A stretch of DNA of 19,976 bases, taken from assembly GCA_016709765.1 (NCBI GenBank), contig JADJMD010000003.1, forward strand, positions 1 to 19,976, in the 5' to 3' direction. Position 1 is the stretch's first letter, and each line of letters begins with the position of its first letter. Made by a program: the position numbers and the translations under genes. The DNA comes from Ignavibacteriales bacterium (GTDB lineage: Bacteria > Bacteroidota > Ignavibacteria > Ignavibacteriales > Ignavibacteriaceae). The notes beneath the pieces are model-generated. The model made no database searches. It worked only from the letters and a program-made list of their open reading frames with translations, and had not been told where the DNA came from. Of this stretch, positions 1 to 8,973 are shown one piece after another.

Positions 1-2
1 GT

Positions 3-1286
3 GTTATTTTTGGACAAAGAATAAATTCTGCAGGAGAAGTACAATGGGCTACCGATGGAAAACTTCTCTCACCACCATCTAAAACTTGTAAAGAACCAAT
101 TTTATGTTTTGATAATGCTGCTAGTGTATACCTCGTTTGGATAACGGAAGCCCAGTCGACGGATACTAATATAGGTTCTCAGAAAATTGATTTGGATGGA
201 AATCTTTTATGGGGAAGTGCCGGTGTAGATATTTGTCTTGCTCCCAGCTATCAGCAAGAAATTTCCATCATAAATAATATAGGCGGAGGAATCATTGTAA
301 CCTGGCAGGATTTAAGAAATATACCCGATGCAGATATTTATGCGCAATGGATAGATGATAATGGAAATCCTAAATGGTTATCTAATGGTAAAAAAATATG
401 CGGTGCAGCTGATGTACAAAGTTATCCGGTACTATCAACAGATGGACTTGCCGGGGCAATAATTTCCTGGTGGGATTTACGAAATGGCAGCAATGAAGAT
501 ATCTACGCACAAAACATTGATTATAGGGGAGAGCTTGGAACAACAAATAATTACTATCAAAGACAAAATTTAAATAAATCCATAAGTGATGGAACGCCAA
601 CTTATGATACGCTTGTTGTTCCTTTAATTAAAAAAACAGCAAACCAAACGATCTATGATATAACTATAAAAATTGGAAGTGTAATACACGATAATGTGAG
701 TGATCTTGAATTTACATTAACACATAACGCAATTACTGACACACTTATTTATAGAGTTAATGGAAACGGCGGTATTAATTTTAGCAACACTTACTTAAAT
801 GATAATTTAGGAATTCCATTCGACGGTGCTAAAGCTCCTTTTTCGGGAGTATTTATACCACACAATTCATTATCCAGTTTTACTAGCAGTTCAGTATCTG
901 GAGAGTGGATATTAAACATTGTAGATCATAAATCCGGTGATGATGGTATTCTGCAAAATTGGGGTTTGTTGATTTCTGAAAGCACACTTGTTGGCGTTGA
1001 AGAAGAAAAAGATATGTATCCCGAGGTATTTTATTTATCACAAAACCATCCAAACCCATTTAACCCCAGCACAACAATAAAATGGCAACAACCAGAAACA
1101 AATATTGTAACTCTAAAAATTTATGATGTCTTAGGCAGAGAATTAACGACGCTGATTAATGAAGAATTAACTGCAGGCAACCACGAAACCGTTTTTAATG
1201 CATCACGCTTAAGCAGCGGAGTTTATTTCTATCAATTACAAGCAGGAGACTTTGTTCAAACAAAAAAAATGGTATTGCTTCGTTAA
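3..1286 (+). CDS. Secreted repeat protein with P-domain and T9SS sorting tail (5' partial)
   Basis: The frame is open from base 3 with no start or signal peptide, so the gene begins left of the window; 427 codons are visible. The first part has three copies of a repeat with a Q-x-I-D-x-x-G-x-x-x-W core and W-x-D-L-R-N ... D-I-Y-A-Q-x-I-D segments, which looks like propeller blades. A proprotein-convertase P-domain (about residues 185-330) follows, with VPL, the phrase SDLEFTLTH and the closing SGEWILNIVDHKSGDDG and QNWGLLI strands. The last 80 residues are a type A T9SS sorting domain (HPNPFNPSTTI ... GVYFYQLQAGDFVQTKKM). By family knowledge it is exported by Sec, crosses the outer membrane by T9SS and stays at the surface or is released. 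P-domains often accompany proteases, but no catalytic motif is visible here; one could lie upstream. It is followed 55 bp later by another T9SS gene. Confidence 0.85.
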   Translation, partial: VIFGQRINSAGEVQWATDGKLLSPPSKTCKEPILCFDNAASVYLVWITEAQSTDTNIGSQKIDLDGNLLWGSAGVDICLAPSYQQEISIINNIGGGIIVTWQDLRNIPDADIYAQWIDDNGNPKWLSNGKKICGAADVQSYPVLSTDGLAGAIISWWDLRNGSNEDIYAQNIDYRGELGTTNNYYQRQNLNKSISDGTPTYDTLVVPLIKKTANQTIYDITIKIGSVIHDNVSDLEFTLTHNAITDTLIYRVNGNGGINFSNTYLNDNLGIPFDGAKAPFSGVFIPHNSLSSFTSSSVSGEWILNIVDHKSGDDGILQNWGLLISESTLVGVEEEKDMYPEVFYLSQNHPNPFNPSTTIKWQQPETNIVTLKIYDVLGRELTTLINEELTAGNHETVFNASRLSSGVYFYQLQAGDFVQTKKMVLLR

Positions 1287-1341
1287 CAGATAAAGAATGT
1301 TCTAACTATAAAATAATATTCTATTTATTAAGGAGACTTTT

Positions 1342-3462
1342 ATGAAAACTTCTATACAGACTTTTCTTGTGGTTTTCTTTTTCACTTCCTTTCTTTTTTC
1401 ACAAGCAATTTCCTGGCAGCAGTTAAGTGGTCCCCACGGCGGGACAGCGTTATCTTTTGCCTCAACTGCTGACGGTAATATTTTTGCTGGCTCCGATCAA
1501 AATCAGTATGGAGTATACCGCTCCACTGACGGAGGGATGCTTTGGCATCAATCAAGCGATGGAATATATTTAACCGACAGACGGATTGAATGTATTCTTA
1601 TTAATGACAGCGGGCATATATTTATCGGTACTGATAGTCATATTGGTTCAATAATTTATAAATCAACAAACAGCGGAAGCACATGGGCTTCAGTTGCAAA
1701 TCTCGGTACGAAATGTTTGGCAGAAATAGATAGCGGACAAATATTTGCTGCCCATACTGGTTATCAACAATATCATAGATCCACCGACGGTGGAGAAACC
1801 TGGGTCCCAGGATTCATTCCCCTTGGCGGTGTAAATGATATTGCACTAAATGATAGCGGCCATATTTTTCTTGCCTCGAGACCTATATATCGTTCTACAG
1901 ACAATGGGTATAATTGGACCGCATTAAGTAATGGGTTATCAGACGAGGCTCGATCAATTGCCATAAATGATAGCGGGCATATATTTGCTGGAAGTTGGGG
2001 TGAATACCACTCAACCTCTGGGATTTATAGATCAACAAATAATGGAGATAGCTGGTCTTTTGTAAAGCCAGGATTCAGGGTTAATTTCAGTAAAAATATA
2101 GTGATAAATAATAATGGAGATATAATTGTCGGCAGCTGGGGCTACGGAATCTGGAAGTCTACCGATAACGGTGACACCTGGAATCAAAATAATTCTGGAC
2201 TTGGGCACTACTATGTTCGGTCTATGCACATTGCATTAAACGGTGATGTTTATGCAGGATTAGACGGTGGTGGAATTTATCGATCTACAGATGAGGGTGA
2301 AAGCTGGACACAGGTTGGATTATATGTTGCTGGTGTAAAAAAATTTGCTATAAATTCTAACGATGATATTTTTGTTAGTGTATGGGGTATTAGCCGCTCA
2401 ACAGATTTAGGTATTACCTGGAAGCCTATTAACAATGGATTGGGTAATTACGATGTGCTGGCCTTGATTGCGAAAAATAGCAATGGATATCTTTTTGCGG
2501 GAACAAATGATAGCCAGAACGGAACTGTATTTCGCTCGACTGATAATGGTGAGAACTGGGTAAGAGTAGATAATTTTCCAAGCGGAATAGCTATCAATGG
2601 TTTGGCTGTTGGTCTTAGCGGTGAAATTATTGCCACAGCTACGGGTTATTCTTATATATGTAAAAAATCGACTGATGATGGCATTACCTGGCAGGATATT
2701 AGCTACGGACAAAATATTGGTTGGGGAAAAGTAGCATTCAATTCGGCAGGTGATTTATTTATGGCAAGCTGGGGTGGAGGGTTCTGGAAACTACCTGCAG
2801 GAGATACTGTTTGGGTTGACCTCACTTCAAACTACGGTTACAACTGGTTAGCAAGTCTTTTCATAGCTAGTAATGATTACATCTATGCCGGAGGTAGTCG
2901 TTCAACTGATAATGGAGTTACGTGGACTAATTTAAGTATGAACTCTGGATATACTGCCTTTGCTGAAAACTCGATTGGACATATTTTCTGTGGAACAACT
3001 AACTTTGGCAGTGGTGTGTGGCGCTCGACAGACAGTGGCAATACCTGGGAACAAATAAATTCAGGTTTGCCCACAATGGATATTAGATCTGTTGGCGTTG
3101 ATTCTGAAGATTACGTGTATGCAGGTACAGGTGGTAAATCTATGTTCAAAACTACAACATCTACAGTTACAGATGTAGAAGAAATTAAATTTGAACCAGT
3201 TTCTTTTTCTTTATCTCAGAATTACCCAAACCCTTTTAACCCAAGTACAAAAATCAGTTGGCAGTCGCCAATAGGCAGTTGGCAAACTTTAAAAGTTTAT
3301 GATGTTTTGGGTAATGAAGTTGTTACTTTAGTTAATGAGTATAAACCTGCGGGAAGTTATGAAGTTGAGTTCTCTGCCGTTGAATTGTCAACTGGGATTT
3401 ATTTCTATCAACTAAAAGCTGGAAGTTTTGCTCATACAAGAAAGATGATATTATTAAAATAA
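1342..3462 (+). CDS. T9SS-exported Asp-box (BNR/sortilin-like) beta-propeller protein
   Basis: 706 residues. The start is supported by AAGGAG at 1330-1335 and by a signal peptide of about 20 residues with a Phe/Leu/Val core ending in FSQA. The body has twelve Asp-box motifs of the form S-T-(D/N)-x-G-x-x-W (for example STDGGETW, STDNGDTW, STDSGNTW). They are spaced about 40-55 residues apart and are accompanied by the recurring phrase NDSGHIF(A/I)G. Asp-boxes mark blades of sialidase/Vps10-type propellers, so one or two propellers are expected. No sialidase catalytic Arg triad or FRIP motif is seen, so a binding or structural surface role is more likely than glycosidase activity. The C-terminal 80 residues are a T9SS sorting domain (YPNPFNPSTKI ... 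GIYFYQLKAGSF). It probably shares a transcript with the genes before (55 bp) and after (33 bp). The substrate cannot be told from sequence. Confidence 0.9.
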   Translation: MKTSIQTFLVVFFFTSFLFSQAISWQQLSGPHGGTALSFASTADGNIFAGSDQNQYGVYRSTDGGMLWHQSSDGIYLTDRRIECILINDSGHIFIGTDSHIGSIIYKSTNSGSTWASVANLGTKCLAEIDSGQIFAAHTGYQQYHRSTDGGETWVPGFIPLGGVNDIALNDSGHIFLASRPIYRSTDNGYNWTALSNGLSDEARSIAINDSGHIFAGSWGEYHSTSGIYRSTNNGDSWSFVKPGFRVNFSKNIVINNNGDIIVGSWGYGIWKSTDNGDTWNQNNSGLGHYYVRSMHIALNGDVYAGLDGGGIYRSTDEGESWTQVGLYVAGVKKFAINSNDDIFVSVWGISRSTDLGITWKPINNGLGNYDVLALIAKNSNGYLFAGTNDSQNGTVFRSTDNGENWVRVDNFPSGIAINGLAVGLSGEIIATATGYSYICKKSTDDGITWQDISYGQNIGWGKVAFNSAGDLFMASWGGGFWKLPAGDTVWVDLTSNYGYNWLASLFIASNDYIYAGGSRSTDNGVTWTNLSMNSGYTAFAENSIGHIFCGTTNFGSGVWRSTDSGNTWEQINSGLPTMDIRSVGVDSEDYVYAGTGGKSMFKTTTSTVTDVEEIKFEPVSFSLSQNYPNPFNPSTKISWQSPIGSWQTLKVYDVLGNEVVTLVNEYKPAGSYEVEFSAVELSTGIYFYQLKAGSFAHTRKMILLK

Positions 3463-3495
3463 TTTATATCTAAAATTTACTAACAGGAGAGCTTA

Positions 3496-4659
3496 ATGAG
3501 AATTAAAATTTACTTACCAATTATTGTTTTACTTATTACAATAAGTAATCTTTTTTCTCAGTCCACATCAAAGATATACTACAGCCAGTATAGCTTAACA
3601 CAAATGAACATTTACCAGGCTAATCTGGATGGATCTAATGAGATTACAATACCACTGCCCATTAGACCACATGCAATTGCTGTTGATTGGAAAAGTGTCC
3701 CTCAAAAGTTATACGTAGGGCTAATTGATGTGATAGGTGATAGCAAAATAATTCGTTGTGATATCGATGGAAGCAATCAGGAAGATGTTCTGACCAATCT
3801 GATTGGGCTTAATGCGATAGCACTTGACTTGTTAAATCGAAAAATTTATTGGGTGCAGGACACCTATAATGATGACAGAATTTTTAGAGCGAATATGGAT
3901 AGCTTAAATTCTTCTATTCAACAAATCTATTCTGCTACAGTATCATCAAGAGATTTATGGGGAATTACATTAGATGTTGTTACCAGTCGAGTTTGGTTTA
4001 CAGAAAGAGGCGGAAACTGTTATTCCAGTTACATTAAAAGAATAAATACGGATGGAAGTGGGTTAACAATAATTCTAAATCCCGTTTGCAATCCACACGA
4101 TATTGAATATTATAATGGAAAACTTTTCTGGGGTGATATGGACGGATTAGAAAAAGCCAATACAGATGGAAGCGGGATAGAAACAATTGTCAGCTCCGCT
4201 AAGATAGATGGATTATCAATTGATGCAACAAACAACAAGGTCTATTGGGTGGATTATTTGGCTGATCTGGTAAAATGTGTTGGTGTTGATGGGTCTAATG
4301 AAACAACCATATCAAGTTCACACATCAGCCTATCCAGGATTGACACAGATTTCAATCCAGCAATAACAGATATAGAAAATCCCGAACCTCAATTATTTTT
4401 ATTTAACTTAGCTCAAAATTACCCCAACCCATTTAATCCAAATACAAAAATTAAATGGCAATTGCCTCAAACAGGATTAGTAACACTAAAAATCTATGAT
4501 ATGTTGGGCAGAGAAATTGCCACACTTATTAATGAAGAATTAGATGCGGGTAACCACGAAATTGTTTTTGAAGCAGCAAGTTTTAGCAGTGGAGTTTATT
4601 TCTATCAAATTAAAGTAGGAGATTTTATTCAAACAAAGAAAATGATATTAATTAAATAA
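3496..4659 (+). CDS. T9SS-exported YWTD (LDL-receptor class B-like) beta-propeller protein
   Basis: 387 residues. AGGAG sits 7 bp before ATG 3496, and a signal peptide runs to about residue 21 (NLFSQS). Six repeats follow, each with a K-(I/L/V)-Y-(W/Y)-(V/G/S) strand and then (I/L)-x-(R/K)-x-(N/D)-x-D-G-S-(N/G), for example KIYWVQD with FRANMDS, and KVYWVDY with VGVDGSN. That is the layout of a six-bladed YWTD propeller as in LDL-receptor class B repeats, so the ectodomain appears to be a single complete propeller. A T9SS tail closes the protein (YPNPFNPNTKI ... GVYFYQIKVGDFIQTKKM). The tail is very close to that of the first gene in this window, sharing GRE(I/L)ATLINEEL and AGNHE, far closer than the ectodomains are. 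The likely role is extracellular binding; the ligand is unknown. It is probably the last gene of its transcript, since 313 bp without a gene follow. Confidence 0.88.
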   Translation: MRIKIYLPIIVLLITISNLFSQSTSKIYYSQYSLTQMNIYQANLDGSNEITIPLPIRPHAIAVDWKSVPQKLYVGLIDVIGDSKIIRCDIDGSNQEDVLTNLIGLNAIALDLLNRKIYWVQDTYNDDRIFRANMDSLNSSIQQIYSATVSSRDLWGITLDVVTSRVWFTERGGNCYSSYIKRINTDGSGLTIILNPVCNPHDIEYYNGKLFWGDMDGLEKANTDGSGIETIVSSAKIDGLSIDATNNKVYWVDYLADLVKCVGVDGSNETTISSSHISLSRIDTDFNPAITDIENPEPQLFLFNLAQNYPNPFNPNTKIKWQLPQTGLVTLKIYDMLGREIATLINEELDAGNHEIVFEAASFSSGVYFYQIKVGDFIQTKKMILIK

Positions 4660-4972
4660 AACTTTACATATTGTTTTTCTGAAGTAAGATTAGTCAGTTT
4701 GGCTGTAATTGTTTATTGTTTGCCAAACATAAACAGTAAATAAACGTAAAGCTTTATTTTCTTGACATTAACTATTTAAAAGGTTTTATTAAATAAGAAA
4801 TTATTCCAACTGTTGACCTCTGGATCTTTTTGGGCAAACTGTTGTAGTATTCTTATATCGTCTACGTTTATCTTCTCTCCCCATTAAGGCGCAGTGATGT
4901 ATTAATATGCTGTGCAGAAACATATTGTCTTCCCAAATATAATAATAACTATCAATAATTAAGGAGAGGGTT
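4660..4972. other. Gene-free region between two T9SS genes
   Basis: There are 313 bp with no credible gene. They hold a 7-bp perfect stem GTTTGGC/GCCAAAC (4697-4703 and 4722-4728, loop 18) without a following T-run, so it is not a convincing terminator. An 8-bp inverted pair TAAACGTA/TACGTTTA lies at 4741-4748 and 4863-4870, which may be chance in AT-rich DNA. A possible promoter is listed separately. The ribosome site AAGGAGAGG just before ATG 4973 is strong. Confidence 0.5.
4762..4790 (+). promoter_or_regulatory. Possible sigma-70-type promoter for the 4973 gene
   Basis: TTGACA at 4762-4767, a 17-bp spacer, then TTTATT at 4785-4790. The -35 box is perfect and the -10 is weak. It lies about 180 bp upstream of ATG 4973. 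Housekeeping promoters in Bacteroidota-type lineages often differ from this consensus, so this is a weak call. Confidence 0.3.
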
Positions 4973-7090
4973 ATGAAAAAGTTATTTGTATCATTTGTTA
5001 TATCACTTTTGTTTCAACTTAATATTACCGCACAATCCGGTTGGTCTTGGGTAAATCCGCTTCCACAGGGAAATCACTTGAGCGATATTGAAGTAACGGC
5101 AAATCTTAGTGTTGCAGTAGGTTATGGTGGTACAATAATGACTAACAACGGCAGCGGTTGGGAGATAAGGGATGGAGGATTTGAAGATGTTTTATTTTCA
5201 GTTTGTATATATGGAAATAATATTTGGGCAAGTGGTGTTGATGGGGCCATTTTGCATTGCAGTGATGGAAGCGGAACATCCTGGGAGTCACAAACAAGCG
5301 GAGTGGATAAACAATTGCGTTCCGTTTTTTTCCTGGACGACCAAAAAGGTTGGGCAGTAGGTTTAGAACGTACAATACTCAATACTTCTGATGGTGGACA
5401 AAATTGGGGAGTTCAATCTTCTGGTGGAAACACTCATCTGTACTCTGTTTTTATGATTAGCGAATCTGTTGGATACGCCTGTGGTTACGACCTTTCAAGC
5501 TCTAAAGGAATAATTCTTAAAACTACAACCGGCGGGACATATTGGCCAGGTCAAATCAATCCAGCGCTAAATAATCGATTAAGATCAATTTACTTTAAAG
5601 ATATTGATAATGGTGTAGCAGTTGGTGAAAATGGAACAGTCTTGTATACAACAAATGCAGGGCTTAATTGGTATTTAGCTGATAGTAAAACTACAAGTGA
5701 TCTGATGGATGCAGATTATGATAATCAAGGTAATGGATATGCCGTTGGCGATGATGGCGTGATAATTTATACAAGTGACTTTGGACAGAATTGGAATCTT
5801 CAAAACTCGGGCACAGAAAATATTTTATATGGAGTTTCTGGTAATAGAATTGTGGGTGAAACTGGCATAATACTAAGATCAACTAATGGCGGTCAGGCCT
5901 GGGAATTTGAATCGACAGGATTCACGGATAATCTATTAAGTCTGGACTTTGTAACTGACAATATTGGATATGCTACAGGAGTAAATGGAAAAATTTATCG
6001 CACAACAGACGGAGGGTTAACCTGGCCATTATTACCAACTAGTATAACTGTAGGTTTAGGTAAAGTTCAGTTTATAAATCTAGATACTGGTTGGGTTGCT
6101 TCTTCTCATTATATTTATCGTACAACAAACGGGGGTTTGAGTTGGGAACAGCAACTCTATTTGCCTCAACCTAATGAAGTAATTTTTGATGTAGAGTTTG
6201 TTAAAGGCCTGCCCGGTGAACCAGTGTTTGGTTTTGCTTGCGGCGGATTGGCTGGTTTCTGGAAAAGTACAAATGGGGGTGAAACTTGGAGTGGAGGATA
6301 TGCTTGTACTAATGGTAACTTCCTTGGATGTAGTTTTGTAGATAAAAATAACGGATGGCTTGTTGGGGCACCAAGCACTGTTAATACTATTACAATAATG
6401 CACACCACAGATGGCGGGGGCACATTTATAGAGCAGACTAATCCTATAATAGAACCCTATATGCGTGATGTTTGTTTTGTCACAGATCAGAGGGGAATTG
6501 CGGTCGGAAATAATGGAAAAACTTTATATACGAGCGATGGTGGTGCAAACTGGGAAGAAAGACCCAATGGTAGTAAAGTTTGGCAGGAAGTTTTTCTTTC
6601 TGAAACCGGAAAAGCCTGGACCGTTGGATTTTATGGATCAATAGCCCATTCTGATGATTGGGGCTATACCTGGCAAATGCAAAAAAGTGGTGTATATGAA
6701 ACTCTGAATGGGATTGATTTTATAAATGATAATGACGGATGGATTGTTGGTAATAACGGTACAATACTTCATACGACAAACGGCGGTGTAACGTTTCTTG
6801 AAGAAGAAAAGATTTATGAATTACCAACCACTTATTCCTTGAGTAATAATTTTCCCAATCCTTTTAACCCAAGTACAAAAATTCAATACTCAATTCCACA
6901 ATCAAATAAAGTTGTAATTAAAATATTTAATGTACTTGGAAAGGAAGTGGAAACATTAGTTAATGAAGAAAAATCGGTTGGTACTTATGAGCTAAACTGG
7001 AATGCCACTGATCTACCTAGCGGAGTTTATTTCTATCAAATTAATGCTGGAGAATTTATTCAAACAAAAAAAATGATTTTATTAAAGTGA
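4973..7090 (+). CDS. T9SS-exported YCF48-like beta-propeller protein
   Basis: 705 residues with a strong AAGGAGAGG ribosome site and a signal peptide (residues 1-20, ending ITAQS). The body is built of YCF48/BNR-like blades: a G-(W/Y/V/I)-(A/I)-(V/T)-G turn followed by T-(S/T)-(D/N)-x-G-x-x-W. About twelve of the latter are visible (for example TSDGGQNW, TTNGGLSW, TSDGGANW). In plants and cyanobacteria YCF48/HCF136 helps assemble photosystem II. In non-photosynthetic Bacteroidota-type bacteria the fold is simply a common T9SS cargo ectodomain, so no photosynthetic role is implied. The T9SS tail occupies about the last 85 residues (FPNPFNPSTKI ... GVYFYQINAGEFIQTKKM). It has its own upstream gap and may be transcribed separately from the preceding three cargo genes. 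Confidence 0.88.
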   Translation: MKKLFVSFVISLLFQLNITAQSGWSWVNPLPQGNHLSDIEVTANLSVAVGYGGTIMTNNGSGWEIRDGGFEDVLFSVCIYGNNIWASGVDGAILHCSDGSGTSWESQTSGVDKQLRSVFFLDDQKGWAVGLERTILNTSDGGQNWGVQSSGGNTHLYSVFMISESVGYACGYDLSSSKGIILKTTTGGTYWPGQINPALNNRLRSIYFKDIDNGVAVGENGTVLYTTNAGLNWYLADSKTTSDLMDADYDNQGNGYAVGDDGVIIYTSDFGQNWNLQNSGTENILYGVSGNRIVGETGIILRSTNGGQAWEFESTGFTDNLLSLDFVTDNIGYATGVNGKIYRTTDGGLTWPLLPTSITVGLGKVQFINLDTGWVASSHYIYRTTNGGLSWEQQLYLPQPNEVIFDVEFVKGLPGEPVFGFACGGLAGFWKSTNGGETWSGGYACTNGNFLGCSFVDKNNGWLVGAPSTVNTITIMHTTDGGGTFIEQTNPIIEPYMRDVCFVTDQRGIAVGNNGKTLYTSDGGANWEERPNGSKVWQEVFLSETGKAWTVGFYGSIAHSDDWGYTWQMQKSGVYETLNGIDFINDNDGWIVGNNGTILHTTNGGVTFLEEEKIYELPTTYSLSNNFPNPFNPSTKIQYSIPQSNKVVIKIFNVLGKEVETLVNEEKSVGTYELNWNATDLPSGVYFYQINAGEFIQTKKMILLK

Positions 7091-7127
7091 TAATAAATTT
7101 TTAATTGGAAGAAGGATATTATCTACA

Positions 7128-7721
7128 ATTAAAACAAAATTTAATACTTGGATTACGATTATACCTTGGCTTGTTGGATTTCTGCTTTCCACAGTGGGAA
7201 TGTTTCTGGGCTATAATCTCGGCTCGGACACAGCCAGTCTATTGGGGGGCGAACCAAGAATATGGGCTCGTTTAGGTAAGGGGTTCGTATGGGGTGGCGT
7301 TATAGCATGCTTGCAATGGCCAATAGTTCGCAATGTTGGTGTGCCCCCTTTATGGCTTATTTTCACAGGTGCAGTTGGCTTTGCGGTAGGTTATCCATTT
7401 GGGCAAACCATCCAAGGCTTTTTCATTTACAATTGGAACCTACACTTGACGGGAGCTTGGTTGTGTATTATTTCATTCGGTTTGTTTCTGGGTGTACCAC
7501 AATGGTTAATAATACGTCGCCACATAAGGCGTGCAGGCTTGTGGATCTTATTTAACGTGGCAGGTTGGATGCTGGAGGGTCTTTTTTTGCTCAATGGAGG
7601 AATGGCTGATTTCGGATACGGAATTGTGGCCGGAATTGGCCTTGTATGGCTTGTTCATTCCGAGCAGAAAAATCGAAGGTTAAATGAATCAGTAAATTCA
7701 ACTTTTATTAAAGCTGAATAG
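7128..7721 (+). CDS. Polytopic membrane protein of unknown function, unusual start
   Basis: Four or five hydrophobic helices, Gly- and Trp-rich, with two related segments, QWPIVRNVG ... PLWLI and QWLIIRRHIRRAGLWIL, separated by about 70 residues. That suggests an internal duplication of a helix-QW-basic-helix unit. From memory, similar unnamed proteins occur in Chloroflexota and Cyanobacteria. The first standard start is GTG 7194, but that would cut the first helix in half. The frame is open upstream and gives I-K-T-K-F-N-T-W-I-T-I-I-P-W-L-V-G-F from ATT 7128, with AAGGA at 7112-7116. So I place the start at ATT 7128, either a rare real start or an ATG lost to error or mutation. Base composition is visibly more GC-rich than its neighbours, with GC-rich codons such as CTC, GGC and CGC, which suggests transfer. 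It begins 37 bp after the T9SS gene. Confidence 0.6.
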   Translation: MKTKFNTWITIIPWLVGFLLSTVGMFLGYNLGSDTASLLGGEPRIWARLGKGFVWGGVIACLQWPIVRNVGVPPLWLIFTGAVGFAVGYPFGQTIQGFFIYNWNLHLTGAWLCIISFGLFLGVPQWLIIRRHIRRAGLWILFNVAGWMLEGLFLLNGGMADFGYGIVAGIGLVWLVHSEQKNRRLNESVNSTFIKAE

Positions 7722-7745
7722 AATGGAATAATTGAAGAGTTTTAG

Positions 7746-7868
7746 ATTCGATTAGAGGGAATTTATATTATTGAATTTAATGTTGTTAACCTACTAAGCA
7801 GAGTGTATTTCTATCAACTAAAAGCGGGAGATTTTATCCAAACAAAGAAAATGATTTTGCTAAAATGA
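7746..7868 (+). pseudogene. Orphan T9SS C-terminal sorting tail (gene remnant)
   Basis: The frame ending at TGA 7866-7868 encodes I-I-E-F-N-V-V-N-L-L-S-R-V-Y-F-Y-Q-L-K-A and then G-D-F-I-Q-T-K-K-M-I-L-L-K. That is the last ~35 residues of a type A T9SS sorting domain, nearly identical to the tails of the four cargo genes upstream. Just before it is a TAG stop (7743-7745). There is no start codon, signal peptide, NPFNPST segment or ectodomain, so it cannot be a functional cargo. The usual S-G-V-Y is S-R-V-Y here. It looks like the 3' stub left when a fifth cargo gene was deleted, possibly when the neighbouring membrane-protein gene arrived. Confidence 0.8.
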
Positions 7869-7901
7869 TTTTTTAATTATTTGTCTTGAAAGGATTGATA
7901 A

Positions 7902-8030
7902 ATGAAGTTAATTGAAAAACTTAACAGCTATTTGGCAGATTGGATAGATGTTCACTTGATAAAAATAGAAGCTTTTGTAGACACTTTACTACTTGCAAAA
8001 TTTTGGAGTACTCTGCTATTGTTTGGTTGA
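7902..8030 (+). CDS. Possible small protein, 42 residues
   Basis: ATG 7902 follows AAAGGA (7889-7894) at a good distance, and 42 codons run to TGA 8028-8030. The product starts MKLIEKLNSYLADWIDVHLI and ends in a hydrophobic stretch (LLLAKFWSTLLLFG), so it could be a small membrane-associated peptide. No family is recognised. It could equally be the shortened front of a longer gene, because this part of the window has many indels. The 125 bp from here to the next gene hold nothing else I can name. Confidence 0.35.
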   Translation: MKLIEKLNSYLADWIDVHLIKIEAFVDTLLLAKFWSTLLLFG

Positions 8031-8155
8031 TTGTTGCGATTAGACCAGTAAAAAATATTTAAATCGGATGAAACCTAACTTGGAAAGTGAAAACAATTAA
8101 ATCTAAAATTATAGATAGGAGAAGTTTACCAATCAAATAATATTTTGGAGTCATT

Positions 8156-8955
8156 ATGAAAACAATATGGTTTGTATTTGTTGTGATAATAATTTTGCTC
8201 TTTACTTCTTACTGCCCCGCACAAGATGTTGTAGGAAGTAAAGATCACCCGATGTTTAACAGACTTTCTGGATTTATAATTACAGATTATTCTGTTGAAG
8301 ATTTTGGTTCACATCTTTTTTATGATGAAAACGACAATGAGAAAACTGTTGAGGGGGAAAAGACTTTCATTAAATATGAAAGCGAAAAGGAAGTCGGAGC
8401 ATTAAAAATCATAAGGAACTTTACGAATGCAATTAAAAAAATTGGAGGTAAAGCGCTTGAATCTTCCAGCAACAGAGTTTATTTGAATATCAAACAAGGC
8501 AACAAAGAAACCTGGGCGGAAGTTTTTGCAGGCGATTATGATTATGATCTTACAATTATTGAAAAAGGTGAAGTTGAACAGGAAATTACTGCGAATGCTA
8601 TTCTGCAAGAGCTAAACGAAACAGGAAAAGCAATACTTTACATCAATTTTGATTCTGGTAAATCAACAATTAAAAAGAATCTCTTCCTATTGTTGATCAG
8701 ATAATAGAAATGATGAAGCAAGCGAGTGATATAAAAATTAGCGTTGATGGACACACAGACAGTGATGGTACAAACGAATCAAATTTAAAGCTTTCTGAAC
8801 AAAGAGCGAAAGCTGTTGTTGATGCAATTGTTAAAGGAGGAATTGGCAAATCCAGATTAAGCTCTACAGGGTTTGGCGAGGAGAAACCAATTGCAGATAA
8901 CAATACCGAGGAAGGAAAAGCAAAAAACAGAAGAGTTGAACTGATAAAACTATAA
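8156..8955 (+). CDS. OmpA-family outer-membrane protein (frameshifted)
   Basis: Two reading frames make one protein of about 266 residues. The N-terminus has a signal peptide (hydrophobic core, ends YCPAQD) after GGAG 8144-8147. A middle domain of about 140 residues resembles the DUF4892-like part of periplasmic OmpA proteins. The OmpA peptidoglycan-binding domain starts at ILYINFDSGKSTI and continues in the other frame with VDGHTDSDG, LSEQRAKAVVDAIV, STGFGE and the NRRVEL end. These carry the Asp and Arg that bind diaminopimelate in this family. The break is at the A-run 8672-8676: one extra A restores K-E-S-L-P-I-V-D-Q-I-I-E. As read, the first frame stops at 8704 without a working OmpA domain. 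The likely job is tethering the outer membrane to the cell wall. The reading as one gene is firm; whether the shift is real is not. Confidence 0.85.
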
Positions 8956-8973
8956 CTTTTTAGGAAAACTATT

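Noticed and set aside
4697..4728. Stem GTTTGGC/GCCAAAC as a terminator of the third T9SS gene
   Set aside because: The loop is 18 bp and no T-run follows, so it is noted only as an inverted repeat.
4973..7090. Photosystem II assembly role for the YCF48-like protein
   Set aside because: It carries a T9SS export tail and the window has no photosynthesis genes; the repeat is a generic propeller blade.
7194..7196. GTG 7194 as start of the membrane protein
   Set aside because: It would cut through the first hydrophobic helix; the frame upstream codes for a sensible helix and has a ribosome site near 7112.
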